Shown here: one piece after another, positions 35,624-45,732 of the stretch
Layout: every line of letters starts with the position of its first letter
Position numbering within the stretch: position 1 is the stretch's first letter
From: Tumebacillus avium
GTDB lineage: Bacteria; Bacillota; Bacilli; Tumebacillales; Tumebacillaceae
Direction: 5' to 3'
Assembly: GCF_002162355.1 (NCBI RefSeq)
Contig: NZ_CP021434.1
Span: forward strand, 2,332,501-2,396,500
DNA length: 64,000 bases
Program-made: the position numbers and the translations under genes
The notes under the pieces: generated by a model
Seen by the model: the letters and a program-made list of their open reading frames with translations, nothing else
Told to the model about the DNA's origin: nothing
The model's database searches: none

Positions 35624-36940
35624 TTGAATAATGTTATGACAGAAACGATAGGGGAAAAAATCAGAAGACTCCGTCTGGAGCGAGGCATGAGCCAAGGCGA
35701 CTTGGCGGATGGCTTTGTCACTGTTTCGATGATTAGCCAACTGGAGCGCGGGAAGAATACAGCATCGATTGAACTGCTTCATCATATTGCACGAAAATTG
35801 CAAGTTCATCTGCATGAATTGGTGCGTAATGAACTGGATCAGATGGAACTGTACAACCGGCACAAGTTAGCAAAGATTTATTTAGACCTTCAGCAACCAG
35901 ATTTGGCTGAGCCTATGCTTGATTTTCTGAGAGAGCAGGCGGAACTTTCGCATGCGGATCAGTTGGACATTTCAATCGACTTTTCTGAATGTTACAATCA
36001 GCAAGGCAGGTACGATCTCACCCTCGAGCTTTTATCACCGATTGTTGCGGAGTTGGAAAATCATCTGTTTGACGATGTGCATGTTATGGCCAAGATTCGC
36101 AAGCAGCTTGGAAATGCACGGTTTATGATGAACGACTTTACGCAGGCGTATTATAACTATCAGAAAGCATACGATTTGGTAGAGCGGTTTACGGAGCACG
36201 ATGAGCAGGCCGCTTACATTTCGTTTAACTTGGGGCATACGTTGCGTAAGCTTGGACAGCACCAGTTGGCGATTTTTTATTTGGAGCGTGCACAGCGTTA
36301 TTTTCAAAATAGGCAGGATGTCAGGCGCGTAGCAGACACGCTTTTTGCTAACGGGCAGATCTATTTCGAGGCCTCAGATCAGAAACGTGCCGCGGAGCTG
36401 TTCGAACAGGCACACGTTTTATACACGGGGTTGAACATGATCTCGTGGGCTGTAAAGGTTCAGCATAATGTGGCGGCTTTGTTGGCTTTGAAAGAGGACA
36501 AGGATGCCGCGATTGTAGAGTTGAAGAAATGTGCAGAGTTTTATTTGCGGGAGAGGGATCACAAGAATTATTTGCTTGTGCTCTCGAAGTTGGCTGAACT
36601 GTATGTAGGGTTTCTTCCTGAAGAAGCCGAGAATCATCTAAAGCTGGCGAAGGAGATAGTGGTTCAACATTCTTTAGAAGAAACTGAAGAGTGTGCCGCA
36701 TACCTTCGGGTTTGTTCAAAACACTTTCTAAACTGTCAGAGAAATATTGAAAGTGTTCGTACCTCATTAAACTCAGCGGAACTGTATGCTAAAATGGGTA
36801 TAATTGCTGAGCAAGTGGAATCCTTGGAAGTTGCTGTAGATGCTTACCGTGGATTAGGAGAACTTGATGCTGCACTCGACTTGGAAAGAAAGCGCGTTGT
36901 ATTACTTGGAAAAATGTATCGAAGGGAGGGAGTAAAGTGA
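35624..36940 (+). CDS. RRNPP-family quorum-sensing regulator (HTH-TPR), copy 1
   Basis: 438-aa cytoplasmic receptor. Residues about 6-65 form an XRE helix-turn-helix (GEKIRRLRLERGMSQGDLAD, then ISQLERGKNTAS). The rest is tetratricopeptide-like repeats, for example AYYNYQKAYDLVERF and FYLERAQRYFQN. This is the layout of PlcR/NprR-type receptors that bind a re-imported peptide. TTG start at 35624 with AAGGGAGGAG upstream. The stop overlaps the GTG of a secreted pro-peptide gene, its likely cognate signal. It sits between cas3' and CRISPR array 2. A close paralogue of equal length is at 49902. Confidence 0.88.
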   Translation: MNNVMTETIGEKIRRLRLERGMSQGDLADGFVTVSMISQLERGKNTASIELLHHIARKLQVHLHELVRNELDQMELYNRHKLAKIYLDLQQPDLAEPMLDFLREQAELSHADQLDISIDFSECYNQQGRYDLTLELLSPIVAELENHLFDDVHVMAKIRKQLGNARFMMNDFTQAYYNYQKAYDLVERFTEHDEQAAYISFNLGHTLRKLGQHQLAIFYLERAQRYFQNRQDVRRVADTLFANGQIYFEASDQKRAAELFEQAHVLYTGLNMISWAVKVQHNVAALLALKEDKDAAIVELKKCAEFYLRERDHKNYLLVLSKLAELYVGFLPEEAENHLKLAKEIVVQHSLEETEECAAYLRVCSKHFLNCQRNIESVRTSLNSAELYAKMGIIAEQVESLEVAVDAYRGLGELDAALDLERKRVVLLGKMYRREGVK

Positions 36941-37068
36941 AAAAATTGATGCTGACACTTTGTTTACTGTTGTCTATCTCATTGGGACTTGGTTTGAGTG
37001 TAGATGTAAGCAATCAGGCTGAGACATTGCCTGGTCCGGGACCGATGGTAATTGCTGATATGGGTTGA
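36937..37068 (+). CDS. Secreted signalling pro-peptide, copy 1
   Basis: 43-aa pro-peptide starting with GTG in GTGA overlap with the receptor gene; GGGAGGG lies six bases upstream. It has a Lys-Lys N-terminus, a hydrophobic signal sequence (LMLTLCLLLSISLGLGL) and a polar tail containing ETLPGPGPMV. The core PGPGPMV is shared with the second peptide at 51215, whereas the signal sequence and end differ, which points to the mature signal. This is the typical receptor-peptide pair of RRNPP quorum sensing. The exact processed form cannot be read from sequence. Confidence 0.85.
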   Translation: MKKLMLTLCLLLSISLGLGLSVDVSNQAETLPGPGPMVIADMG

Positions 37069-37291
37069 TGTCGTTATGCAATAAAGCGAATGGTGTTAAA
37101 CCATTCATTGTTACCCCAAAACGGATAGCCTATTCGGGAATGGGAATAATAAGGGTAATGGAAAGAGGTTTCGAGGATTGAGGCACTTTTTCTGCAAAAT
37201 CACGATCCTCGAAAAAGAAGGGGAAATACACCAGCTCTGAAGCCTGTGGAAGCCGCATCAGGGCTAGGTTTTTAACCGGACAAAAAAGTCG
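37069..37291 (+). promoter_or_regulatory. Leader of CRISPR array 2
   Basis: Carries the same landmarks as leader 1 at identical distances: AACCATTCATTGTTACC at 37099-37115 (177 nt before the first repeat) and TTTCGAGGAT / ATCCTCGAAA at 37169-37178 and 37205-37214 (78 nt before). No terminator is visible between the peptide gene and the array, so read-through is possible. Confidence 0.8.
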
Positions 37292-40200
37292 GTACCAATG
37301 AGAGACCCGAGTTGAAGGGGACTGCAAGCATAGCACCAGAACAGCGAGCAAGATTGTAACGAATAGTACCAATGAGAGACCCGAGTTGAAGGGGACTGCA
37401 AGAGATCAGACATTTCGCCTTTCCACCAATCTACCAATACTGTACCAATGAGAGACCCGAGTTGAAGGGGACTGCAAGTGACGACCAAACGCTAGTTGTG
37501 GCCGTGCAGAACGAGTACCAATGAGAGACCCGAGTTGAAGGGGACTGCAAGGCAAATACATGGCAGGAGGAGGAGTGGCTGTACTATGGTACCAATGAGA
37601 GACCCGAGTTGAAGGGGACTGCAAGGGATGGAGTGGTACAGCTGGGTACCAAGGATCATGGGTACCAATGAGAGACCCGAGTTGAAGGGGACTGCAAGTC
37701 AAATGGTTGTTCACACAGCGGGCACATACCGCCCGGTACCAATGAGAGACCCGAGTTGAAGGGGACTGCAAGCTCTATTCTTGGACGTGTGAGTCGATCG
37801 GTTCCGGCGTACCAATGAGAGACCCGAGTTGAAGGGGACTGCAAGAGGCAGACCGATTGACGAACTGCAGACGCTCTTTCATGTACCAATGAGAGACCCG
37901 AGTTGAAGGGGACTGCAAGACGTCGCGACGATCTGCGGAACGCACGGCCAAGCGGTGTACCAATGAGAGACCCGAGTTGAAGGGGACTGCAAGAAAAATC
38001 CTCTAGTTTGACTTCTTTGCCGGATATGCTGTACCAATGAGAGACCCGAGTTGAAGGGGACTGCAAGGAGGGTATCTTGACCAACACTAACATCGGTGAA
38101 GTTTGTACCAATGAGAGACCCGAGTTGAAGGGGACTGCAAGTGAGAACATCCCGAGAACAATGACTATACTTTTGTGAGTACCAATGAGAGACCCGAGTT
38201 GAAGGGGACTGCAAGAGGAACGTTCGTTGCTCCGGGGTCAGGTTGCCCTTTGGTACCAATGAGAGACCCGAGTTGAAGGGGACTGCAAGTCGGCTTCTCA
38301 GTCCACAGGCCGAGGTGCTTGCCGAGGTACCAATGAGAGACCCGAGTTGAAGGGGACTGCAAGGGAAGTCAAAAACCGGCTATCCTTCTGCCACCGGGAC
38401 GTACCAATGAGAGACCCGAGTTGAAGGGGACTGCAAGTCCTATGGAGACGGCGGCAGGATCTCGCTGACGGCGCTCGTACCAATGAGAGACCCGAGTTGA
38501 AGGGGACTGCAAGTTTTGGTACTCCGAGTAGCCGAACCGACTCTCTTTCGTACCAATGAGAGACCCGAGTTGAAGGGGACTGCAAGACCATTGCTCCAAT
38601 GTGTCCGGGTTGATGAGTGTTTGAGTACCAATGAGAGACCCGAGTTGAAGGGGACTGCAAGAAGTTAAGCGCATTCGGACTTACGCAGATCGGGCGTTGT
38701 ACCAATGAGAGACCCGAGTTGAAGGGGACTGCAAGTACTGGTACTGGCAGCAACAAGCAGCGGAGAACTATGGTACCAATGAGAGACCCGAGTTGAAGGG
38801 GACTGCAAGTGTACGTACGCCACGATATGTAGATGCGGATGATACAGTACCAATGAGAGACCCGAGTTGAAGGGGACTGCAAGTCGGCTTTAGGAAACTC
38901 CAAACGTCCATAACCAGCGCGTACCAATGAGAGACCCGAGTTGAAGGGGACTGCAAGTCGGCTTTAGGAAACTCCAAACGTCCATAACCAGCGCGTACCA
39001 ATGAGAGACCCGAGTTGAAGGGGACTGCAAGATCGGCTCGCCTTCGCCCGAACGTCGTCATCGCCTTCGTACCAATGAGAGACCCGAGTTGAAGGGGACT
39101 GCAAGTAGGGGACTGGCACCGGCGGGCCTTGGGGAACGGGCGGTACCAATGAGAGACCCGAGTTGAAGGGGACTGCAAGCATGGATACCGGCCATGTTTT
39201 CCGGAGTGTTCGACGTTCGTACCAATGAGAGACCCGAGTTGAAGGGGACTGCAAGATTCCCAGCTGTAGTGCTGCAGCACTGCTCCATCACGTACCAATG
39301 AGAGACCCGAGTTGAAGGGGACTGCAAGAAAAGAACCCGTTGCTTTACAGCTTTGCGCTCCGGGAGGTACCAATGAGAGACCCGAGTTGAAGGGGACTGC
39401 AAGAGTTTCATCGGCTGCACCTGACAGAGTTTTTTCCGTCGTACCAATGAGAGACCCGAGTTGAAGGGGACTGCAAGCCAAATGCGATTCAATGGCGTTC
39501 CAAAACGCAGACGAGTACCAATGAGAGACCCGAGTTGAAGGGGACTGCAAGTGACTACAAACTTTACTGAAACACTCGACAAACGAAGTACCAATGAGAG
39601 ACCCGAGTTGAAGGGGACTGCAAGACGTTTGTTCTCACCTGGATCTCGGAGATGCCCAGGAGTACCAATGAGAGACCCGAGTTGAAGGGGACTGCAAGGA
39701 CTTTGAGAGCAAACAAGGTACACCGGACTCATTAGGTACCAATGAGAGACCCGAGTTGAAGGGGACTGCAAGGAGGGGTCAAGATCGGTAAGACATACCG
39801 GCAAAGACTTCGTACCAATGAGAGACCCGAGTTGAAGGGGACTGCAAGAACGATTCATGGTGATATCACCTCCTTCCGTTGATAGTACCAATGAGAGACC
39901 CGAGTTGAAGGGGACTGCAAGGTCAAAGTCCTCACTCTCGCCTAGCATTCCCGCAAGAGTACCAATGAGAGACCCGAGTTGAAGGGGACTGCAAGGATTT
40001 TTGAAGCAGGGTCGGTTCTTTCTTTTCGCGTTGTACCAATGAGAGACCCGAGTTGAAGGGGACTGCAAGTGAGCCACCTTTGTAGACCAGGCGGTAATTG
40101 CTGGATGTACCAATGAGAGACCCGAGTTGAAGGGGACTGCAAGGGACGTAGGTGATAAGAGCGTTGCACAAACGGTAACAGTACCAATGAGAGACCCGAG

Positions 40201-43200
40201 TTGAAGGGGACTGCAAGACACGCAGCTTTAAAACTTCGACCAGGATAGCCCAAAGTACCAATGAGAGACCCGAGTTGAAGGGGACTGCAAGGATGGGGTT
40301 GAAACGCTACTGGTAAACGATGCACTGGGTACCAATGAGAGACCCGAGTTGAAGGGGACTGCAAGGACCGGCCCGGTCAGCAGAGCGAACGCACCGCTCA
40401 CCGTACCAATGAGAGACCCGAGTTGAAGGGGACTGCAAGACGGTGTAAGTGAAACCGCGAGCGGGATCTCGATGCCGTACCAATGAGAGACCCGAGTTGA
40501 AGGGGACTGCAAGCTGTAAACGTCGATCATTACATTGCAATCGTGAAAGAGGTACCAATGAGAGACCCGAGTTGAAGGGGACTGCAAGAGTCACTCCATT
40601 GCCGTCAAGATCCTTGTAAGTAACAGTACCAATGAGAGACCCGAGTTGAAGGGGACTGCAAGCGAGTGGCCCGCCGCCGATGATCAACGTCACGGCCCGT
40701 ACCAATGAGAGACCCGAGTTGAAGGGGACTGCAAGAGCGCAACTTCGACTCGACTGACAGCGTCAGCCTCGAGTACCAATGAGAGACCCGAGTTGAAGGG
40801 GACTGCAAGCTGCAAGTCGATTCTTGGCGATTCAACGACCTCGGGGGGTACCAATGAGAGACCCGAGTTGAAGGGGACTGCAAGCAAGGAAGCCACCGCC
40901 ATCTGCCGTTACACCTTTGAAGTACCAATGAGAGACCCGAGTTGAAGGGGACTGCAAGAGGGAGCGGTCGGCACGTCTGCCGTTGCCATCTCGCCGTACC
41001 AATGAGAGACCCGAGTTGAAGGGGACTGCAAGCCTTCGACAAAATATGAGCTCCTTCTATCCTAGCATAGTACCAATGAGAGACCCGAGTTGAAGGGGAC
41101 TGCAAGATTAGCGCACCCGAGAAGGTACATCCGCGCTGGATCGTACCAATGAGAGACCCGAGTTGAAGGGGACTGCAAGCGCAATCGTCGCAGACATCAT
41201 CATACGTGCTGATCTCCGGTACCAATGAGAGACCCGAGTTGAAGGGGACTGCAAGTAAAAATCTCAAACGCCTGGTCGAGCGGCACGTCCTGTACCAATG
41301 AGAGACCCGAGTTGAAGGGGACTGCAAGTAAGATTTACTTTGTCCAGTTCATTCCGCCCGCGTTTGGTACCAATGAGAGACCCGAGTTGAAGGGGACTGC
41401 AAGGGTGTCGCAAACTCACCCGTTTCATGTGTTACGTCCGTACCAATGAGAGACCCGAGTTGAAGGGGACTGCAAGGAACAAACGCAAGAGAGAGCCATA
41501 TTTGATCCTTGTGTGTACCAATGAGAGACCCGAGTTGAAGGGGACTGCAAGTCATCGAGATTGCGAGATGCGGCGTCGTGTTTTCGTCGTACCAATGAGA
41601 GACCCGAGTTGAAGGGGACTGCAAGAGTATCAAGAGCGCTTCACGCTGCAAAACGAAATCTGTACCAATGAGAGACCCGAGTTGAAGGGGACTGCAAGTT
41701 TCAGGTGCGCCGCGTCCGCCATATACGCCCGAATCGTACCAATGAGAGACCCGAGTTGAAGGGGACTGCAAGGGACTTGCGCGAGATCAAGGCAGTTGTT
41801 CTTAAAAAAGTACCAATGAGAGACCCGAGTTGAAGGGGACTGCAAGGATAATGCATTTCCCACCGGTCGAGGTACGCATATTCGTACCAATGAGAGACCC
41901 GAGTTGAAGGGGACTGCAAGAAGTCGAAGAGAACGAACGCCTCACGGTAGAACTCGCTGTACCAATGAGAGACCCGAGTTGAAGGGGACTGCAAGTCGTA
42001 ACCTGCCGCAACCGCAGGCGCAATCCGACGCGTACCAATGAGAGACCCGAGTTGAAGGGGACTGCAAGTGTACGGGAATAGGTTGGTTAGAAAACACAAC
42101 TAGTAGTACCAATGAGAGACCCGAGTTGAAGGGGACTGCAAGCGGCAAAAATTATCACCTTTGCGGAAGCTCTTAGCCGTACCAATGAGAGACCCGAGTT
42201 GAAGGGGACTGCAAGACTTGCTTTACTCCTTCTGGAAGGCCGCGACCAATGCGTACCAATGAGAGACCCGAGTTGAAGGGGACTGCAAGGCTTCAAGAGC
42301 TCTCGGAAATACGTGGTGTAGGTGCTGTACCAATGAGAGACCCGAGTTGAAGGGGACTGCAAGGCTTACTTCGGCCTTGAACTCGTCGTATGCGGCTTCG
42401 TACCAATGAGAGACCCGAGTTGAAGGGGACTGCAAGCCTTTGCTGTGAGATTTAGAATGCTTTCGGCGGTAGCAGTACCAATGAGAGACCCGAGTTGAAG
42501 GGGACTGCAAGGGCTCGTAGAAGTCGACGTGCATCTGCCATGCAAGCAGTACCAATGAGAGACCCGAGTTGAAGGGGACTGCAAGTTCAGTCCGTTGTTG
42601 GCGAATAAACCAAGGGCGTTCGTACCAATGAGAGACCCGAGTTGAAGGGGACTGCAAGCGGCAAAACGCAATCGCGTATACTGCCGCGGGCCGGAAGTAC
42701 CAATGAGAGACCCGAGTTGAAGGGGACTGCAAGGGGTGCAGGTACGGATTGAGACAGTGGATGCCGAAACGTACCAATGAGAGACCCGAGTTGAAGGGGA
42801 CTGCAAGCAAAAGTAGATTCGCGGTGGAAGACCTCTTATACAGGCGTACCAATGAGAGACCCGAGTTGAAGGGGACTGCAAGTGCTGTACATTTTTCTCT
42901 TCGATATACAAATGTCCGGTACCAATGAGAGACCCGAGTTGAAGGGGACTGCAAGCTTTAATTCACTGCTCTAAAACAGTGATGGTCATTCTTGTACCAA
43001 TGAGAGACCCGAGTTGAAGGGGACTGCAAGTCATGGATACAACGAAACTTTCGGAGGTCAATCTGGCGGTACCAATGAGAGACCCGAGTTGAAGGGGACT
43101 GCAAGTCGTACCCCTTTGGGCTGCGATATACACCAATGACCGTACCAATGAGAGACCCGAGTTGAAGGGGACTGCAAGCCAATAAAACCGCTGATATCAT

Positions 43201-43773
43201 CAGCCACCGCACTTCGTACCAATGAGAGACCCGAGTTGAAGGGGACTGCAAGTTCGATGAATTGCAACAGTTCGTCAAAACGCATGTGCGTACCAATGAG
43301 AGACCCGAGTTGAAGGGGACTGCAAGCATGTATAACTGCTGCCGGATTGATACCAATTCATTGCGTACCAATGAGAGACCCGAGTTGAAGGGGACTGCAA
43401 GTGATTTCATCCATGCTGTCCTTGACGACGATACAATGTACCAATGAGAGACCCGAGTTGAAGGGGACTGCAAGAGGAACTTCGCGGAGTGGCGCGACAG
43501 GAAACGATAGAGTACCAATGAGAGACCCGAGTTGAAGGGGACTGCAAGAGAATCGGATATTCCGCCCCTTCCGGTATTTCGCAACGTACCAATGAGAGAC
43601 CCGAGTTGAAGGGGACTGCAAGTTGCGGTTCATGATTGGCAGAAAAACCTCGCCATCGCGCGTACCAATGAGAGACCCGAGTTGAAGGGGACTGCAAGAC
43701 ATTCGGATAAAAATGCTGCTCGTCGTGTTGCTGGTAGTACCATTGAGAGACCCGAGTAGAAGGGGACTGAAAG
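37292..43773 (+). CRISPR. CRISPR array 2, about 87 intact repeats plus one hybrid
   Basis: 37-nt repeats starting GTACCAATGAGAGACCCG and ending GGGGACTGCAAG, five substitutions away from array 1's repeat; period about 74 nt. By manual count 87 intact units run from 37292 to 43698. The last full unit at 43737-43773 is a hybrid: it starts GTACC but otherwise has the array 1 form (CATTGAG, GTAGAAG, CTGAAAG). Further decayed units follow. One repeat-spacer unit is duplicated exactly (spacers at 38884-38920 and 38958-38994). Orientation is plus, with decay at the far end as in array 1. Confidence 0.98.
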
Positions 43774-43810
43774 CGCCTCGAGGAGGCCGGGGCAACGGCC
43801 GCTGTCAACC

Positions 43811-44000
43811 GTCACATTGAGAGACCCGAGTTAAAGGGGACTGAATGCGGGCAAGAGGTTTGCTGCGCTTTGATTTAACGCAATCGTATCCATTTTGCTA
43901 GAGACCCGTGTAGAAGGGGACTGCAAGTGATATTATGGAAGTAAGGGAAAACAGTTAGTCACTCGTTACATTGGAATGCTTGTGTACAGGGGACTGAAAG
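43811..44000 (+). repeat. Decayed CRISPR repeats at the trailer of array 2
   Basis: Three eroded units: 43811-43847 (GTCACATTGAGAG, ending GGGGACTGAATG), about 43890-43927 (only from AGAGACCCGTGTAG to CTGCAAG) and 43964-44000 (GTTACATTGG, ending AGGGGACTGAAAG). They are mostly of the array 1 type. Confidence 0.85.
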
Positions 44001-44121
44001 CGGAAATAAAACTTATGCCGGAGCATTTGTCATGTATCATCAAGGATCCATATCGAGAGACTTCGGAAAGTTAATCTAGAATTCTACAACAGTTCGACGT
44101 TAGGACAAGGAGGGAAGTGCC
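44001..44121. other. Intergenic gap before the ATPase gene
   Basis: No gene or clear promoter seen. It ends in AAGGAGGG, the ribosome site of the next gene. Confidence 0.4.
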
Positions 44122-45195
44122 TTGAAAATAAGGAAAGTTTCGATAAGCAATTTCAAAGGAATCGAACAGTTAGAAGTTCCTTTTGTGAATGAATATGAGG
44201 AAATACGAAAAGTGACTACCATTTTTGGTGATAACGGTTCGGGCAAAACCACTGTGTTGCAAGCGATTGCTCTCGTTATCTCCATGGCAACAAGAAAAAC
44301 ATGGAGCGCCGACCAATTTCAATGGCACGGATTTTTGCCTGGTCGGATGAGTTCGCTTGGGAAAACGAAAATCGTTGTCGAGATTGAGTTTGACGATCGT
44401 GAGATTGAATCGGTACATAAATTGTTTAGCATCTGGCGGCAGGGCCTCCCGGACGAGGAAAAAAGAAGACTTGTTGAACCTGGCCACGAGAAAAGGGTCA
44501 CCTTGGTTTATGAAGATGGTGATGTAAGGGCTGAGGAAGGTTTGAGTGCAAAAATGCAGTTCCTTGGTCGCTGCTACATCAAATCATTACTCTCACGCGA
44601 CCCGCATTTCCGTGATTTGTTCCATGGGGTAGGAGATGTATTTTGGTTTGATCAATACAGGAACCTTGCCAGTGGCTCTCAAACTGCGAAGGACGCACAA
44701 ACAACAAGTTGGGCAGCAGGAGCAGGCGCTCTGCGGATGTATCTTGTGGGATGGTGGTTCCACAGGTCTGTATTAGGGAACAAAGCAAAGCTTGACTATA
44801 TTGAGTGGCTGGAAGGCCAATTTTCGAAAATCTTCTCAGGAACCCGGTTTGAAGGTCCGGAAGCGATGCACGAGCTTGCTTCCGACTTAGAAGATTACTA
44901 CTTTTTGTTAAGTCGACAAAACAAAAAATATGATGTGAGCGAAATGTCTTCTGGTGAACAGGCGATATTCTGTGTACTTTATGAGTTCATTCGCCAACAG
45001 ATCGCACATTCGATCGTTTTGATCGATGAATTGGAACTGCATTTGCATCCGCCGGAGCAGCAGGCGCTCTTCCTGGCATTGAATAAAATGGGGGACGACT
45101 GTCAATACATCATCACAAGCCATTCTACCTACCTTCAGAATCTGATTCCGGATGAAGATATGTATCGGATACAGGGAGGTAAATTATGCCTGTAA
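44122..45195 (+). CDS. AAA/RecF-like ATPase inserted in decayed CRISPR sequence
   Basis: 357-aa ATPase of the AAA_15/AAA_21, RecF/OLD-like group. Walker A is TIFGDNGSGKTTVLQAIAL (about residues 34-52), an ABC-type signature MSSGEQAIFCVLYEF lies near 275, and Walker B is SIVLIDELELHLHPPEQQ, followed by YIITSHSTYLQNL. There is no TOPRIM or nuclease domain, so any activity needs a partner; none is adjacent. TTG start at 44122 is set by AAGGAGGG. It stands between decayed CRISPR repeats on both sides, so it probably entered the trailer of array 2. Similar single-gene ATPases occur in defence islands, but its role is unknown. Confidence 0.8.
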   Translation: MKIRKVSISNFKGIEQLEVPFVNEYEEIRKVTTIFGDNGSGKTTVLQAIALVISMATRKTWSADQFQWHGFLPGRMSSLGKTKIVVEIEFDDREIESVHKLFSIWRQGLPDEEKRRLVEPGHEKRVTLVYEDGDVRAEEGLSAKMQFLGRCYIKSLLSRDPHFRDLFHGVGDVFWFDQYRNLASGSQTAKDAQTTSWAAGAGALRMYLVGWWFHRSVLGNKAKLDYIEWLEGQFSKIFSGTRFEGPEAMHELASDLEDYYFLLSRQNKKYDVSEMSSGEQAIFCVLYEFIRQQIAHSIVLIDELELHLHPPEQQALFLALNKMGDDCQYIITSHSTYLQNLIPDEDMYRIQGGKLCL

Positions 45196-45220
45196 ACCAG
45201 CTCTATGTCATCCAAGGTCG

Positions 45221-45253
45221 GCAACATTGAGAGACCCGAGTAGAGGGACCGAA
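45221..45253 (+). repeat. CRISPR repeat remnant downstream of the ATPase gene
   Basis: AACATTGAGAGACCCGAGTA is identical to the array 1 repeat, after which the sequence degenerates (GAGGGACCGAA). It is an isolated unit, 1.2 kb from the end of array 2, and is preceded by AGGTCG as is the first repeat of array 1. Confidence 0.85.
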
Positions 45254-45266
45254 TTGACCTGAATTA

Positions 45267-45309
45267 AACAAGAGCCCTTTTCCTCAAGACCGAAAAGGGC
45301 TCTTGTTTT
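45267..45309. terminator. Bidirectional terminator
   Basis: ACAAGAGCCCTTTTC pairs with GAAAAGGGCTCTTGT; T-rich on the plus side. It serves the ATPase gene and the convergent small membrane protein gene. Confidence 0.85.
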
Positions 45310-45313
45310 TGCT

Positions 45314-45472
45314 TTAATCGAAGAATTTGACGAAGAGAGTTACAATCAGGCCAAACAGTAGGATTTCGATGAATGCTTTCAGTACCCAGCCCTTTTGTCT
45401 CTCGCGCTGGAAAAACAGTCGTAACAGGACAAAAATGATGTAAGAACCAATCAGGATTTTCAGATCGCTCAT
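45314..45472 (-). CDS. Small two-helix membrane protein, 52 aa
   Basis: ATG at 45472 with AAAGGAT seven bases upstream on the minus strand. The peptide begins MSDLKILIGSYIIF and has two membrane helices (about residues 5-22 and 33-48) joined by a charged loop RERQKGW. It stops five bases before a strong bidirectional terminator. I recognise no family; small proteins of this kind are common near sporulation or defence genes. Convergent with the ATPase gene. Confidence 0.6.
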   Translation of the reverse strand: MSDLKILIGSYIIFVLLRLFFQRERQKGWVLKAFIEILLFGLIVTLFVKFFD

Positions 45473-45540
45473 AACGAATCCTTTCCCTTCTTACTTGCTA
45501 GTAAACGGTCCAAGTTGTGACTTTTACACTTTGATCGGGG

Positions 45541-45546
45541 ACTAGC
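45541..45546. repeat. Target-site duplication, left
   Basis: ACTAGC directly before the left transposon end; the same six bases follow the right end. Confidence 0.85.
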
Positions 45547-45732
45547 TGTTACAGCCGATACTAAATGACCAAAAGCTGACGCTATTGCCTGTCCAAAAAT
45601 TGACGGATATAATGACCACGTACACATTCAAAAAGGAAAAAGACGACTCTGTATGATGTGCCGCTGCTCTAACAGTTGCACCAGAGTCGTCCCCAAAAAA
45701 TCACATGATCAGTTTATCAAATTATTGGCTCG

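Noticed and set aside
37775-37963. Self-targeting spacer in array 2 against genes of this window
   Set aside because: Reading by eye found no long match between spacers and the genes here; a full search is needed for a firm statement.
37130-43815. Open frames with repeating CSPLQLGSLIGT or LQSPSTRVSHWY segments, up to 387 codons
   Set aside because: Same artefact from array 2 repeats.
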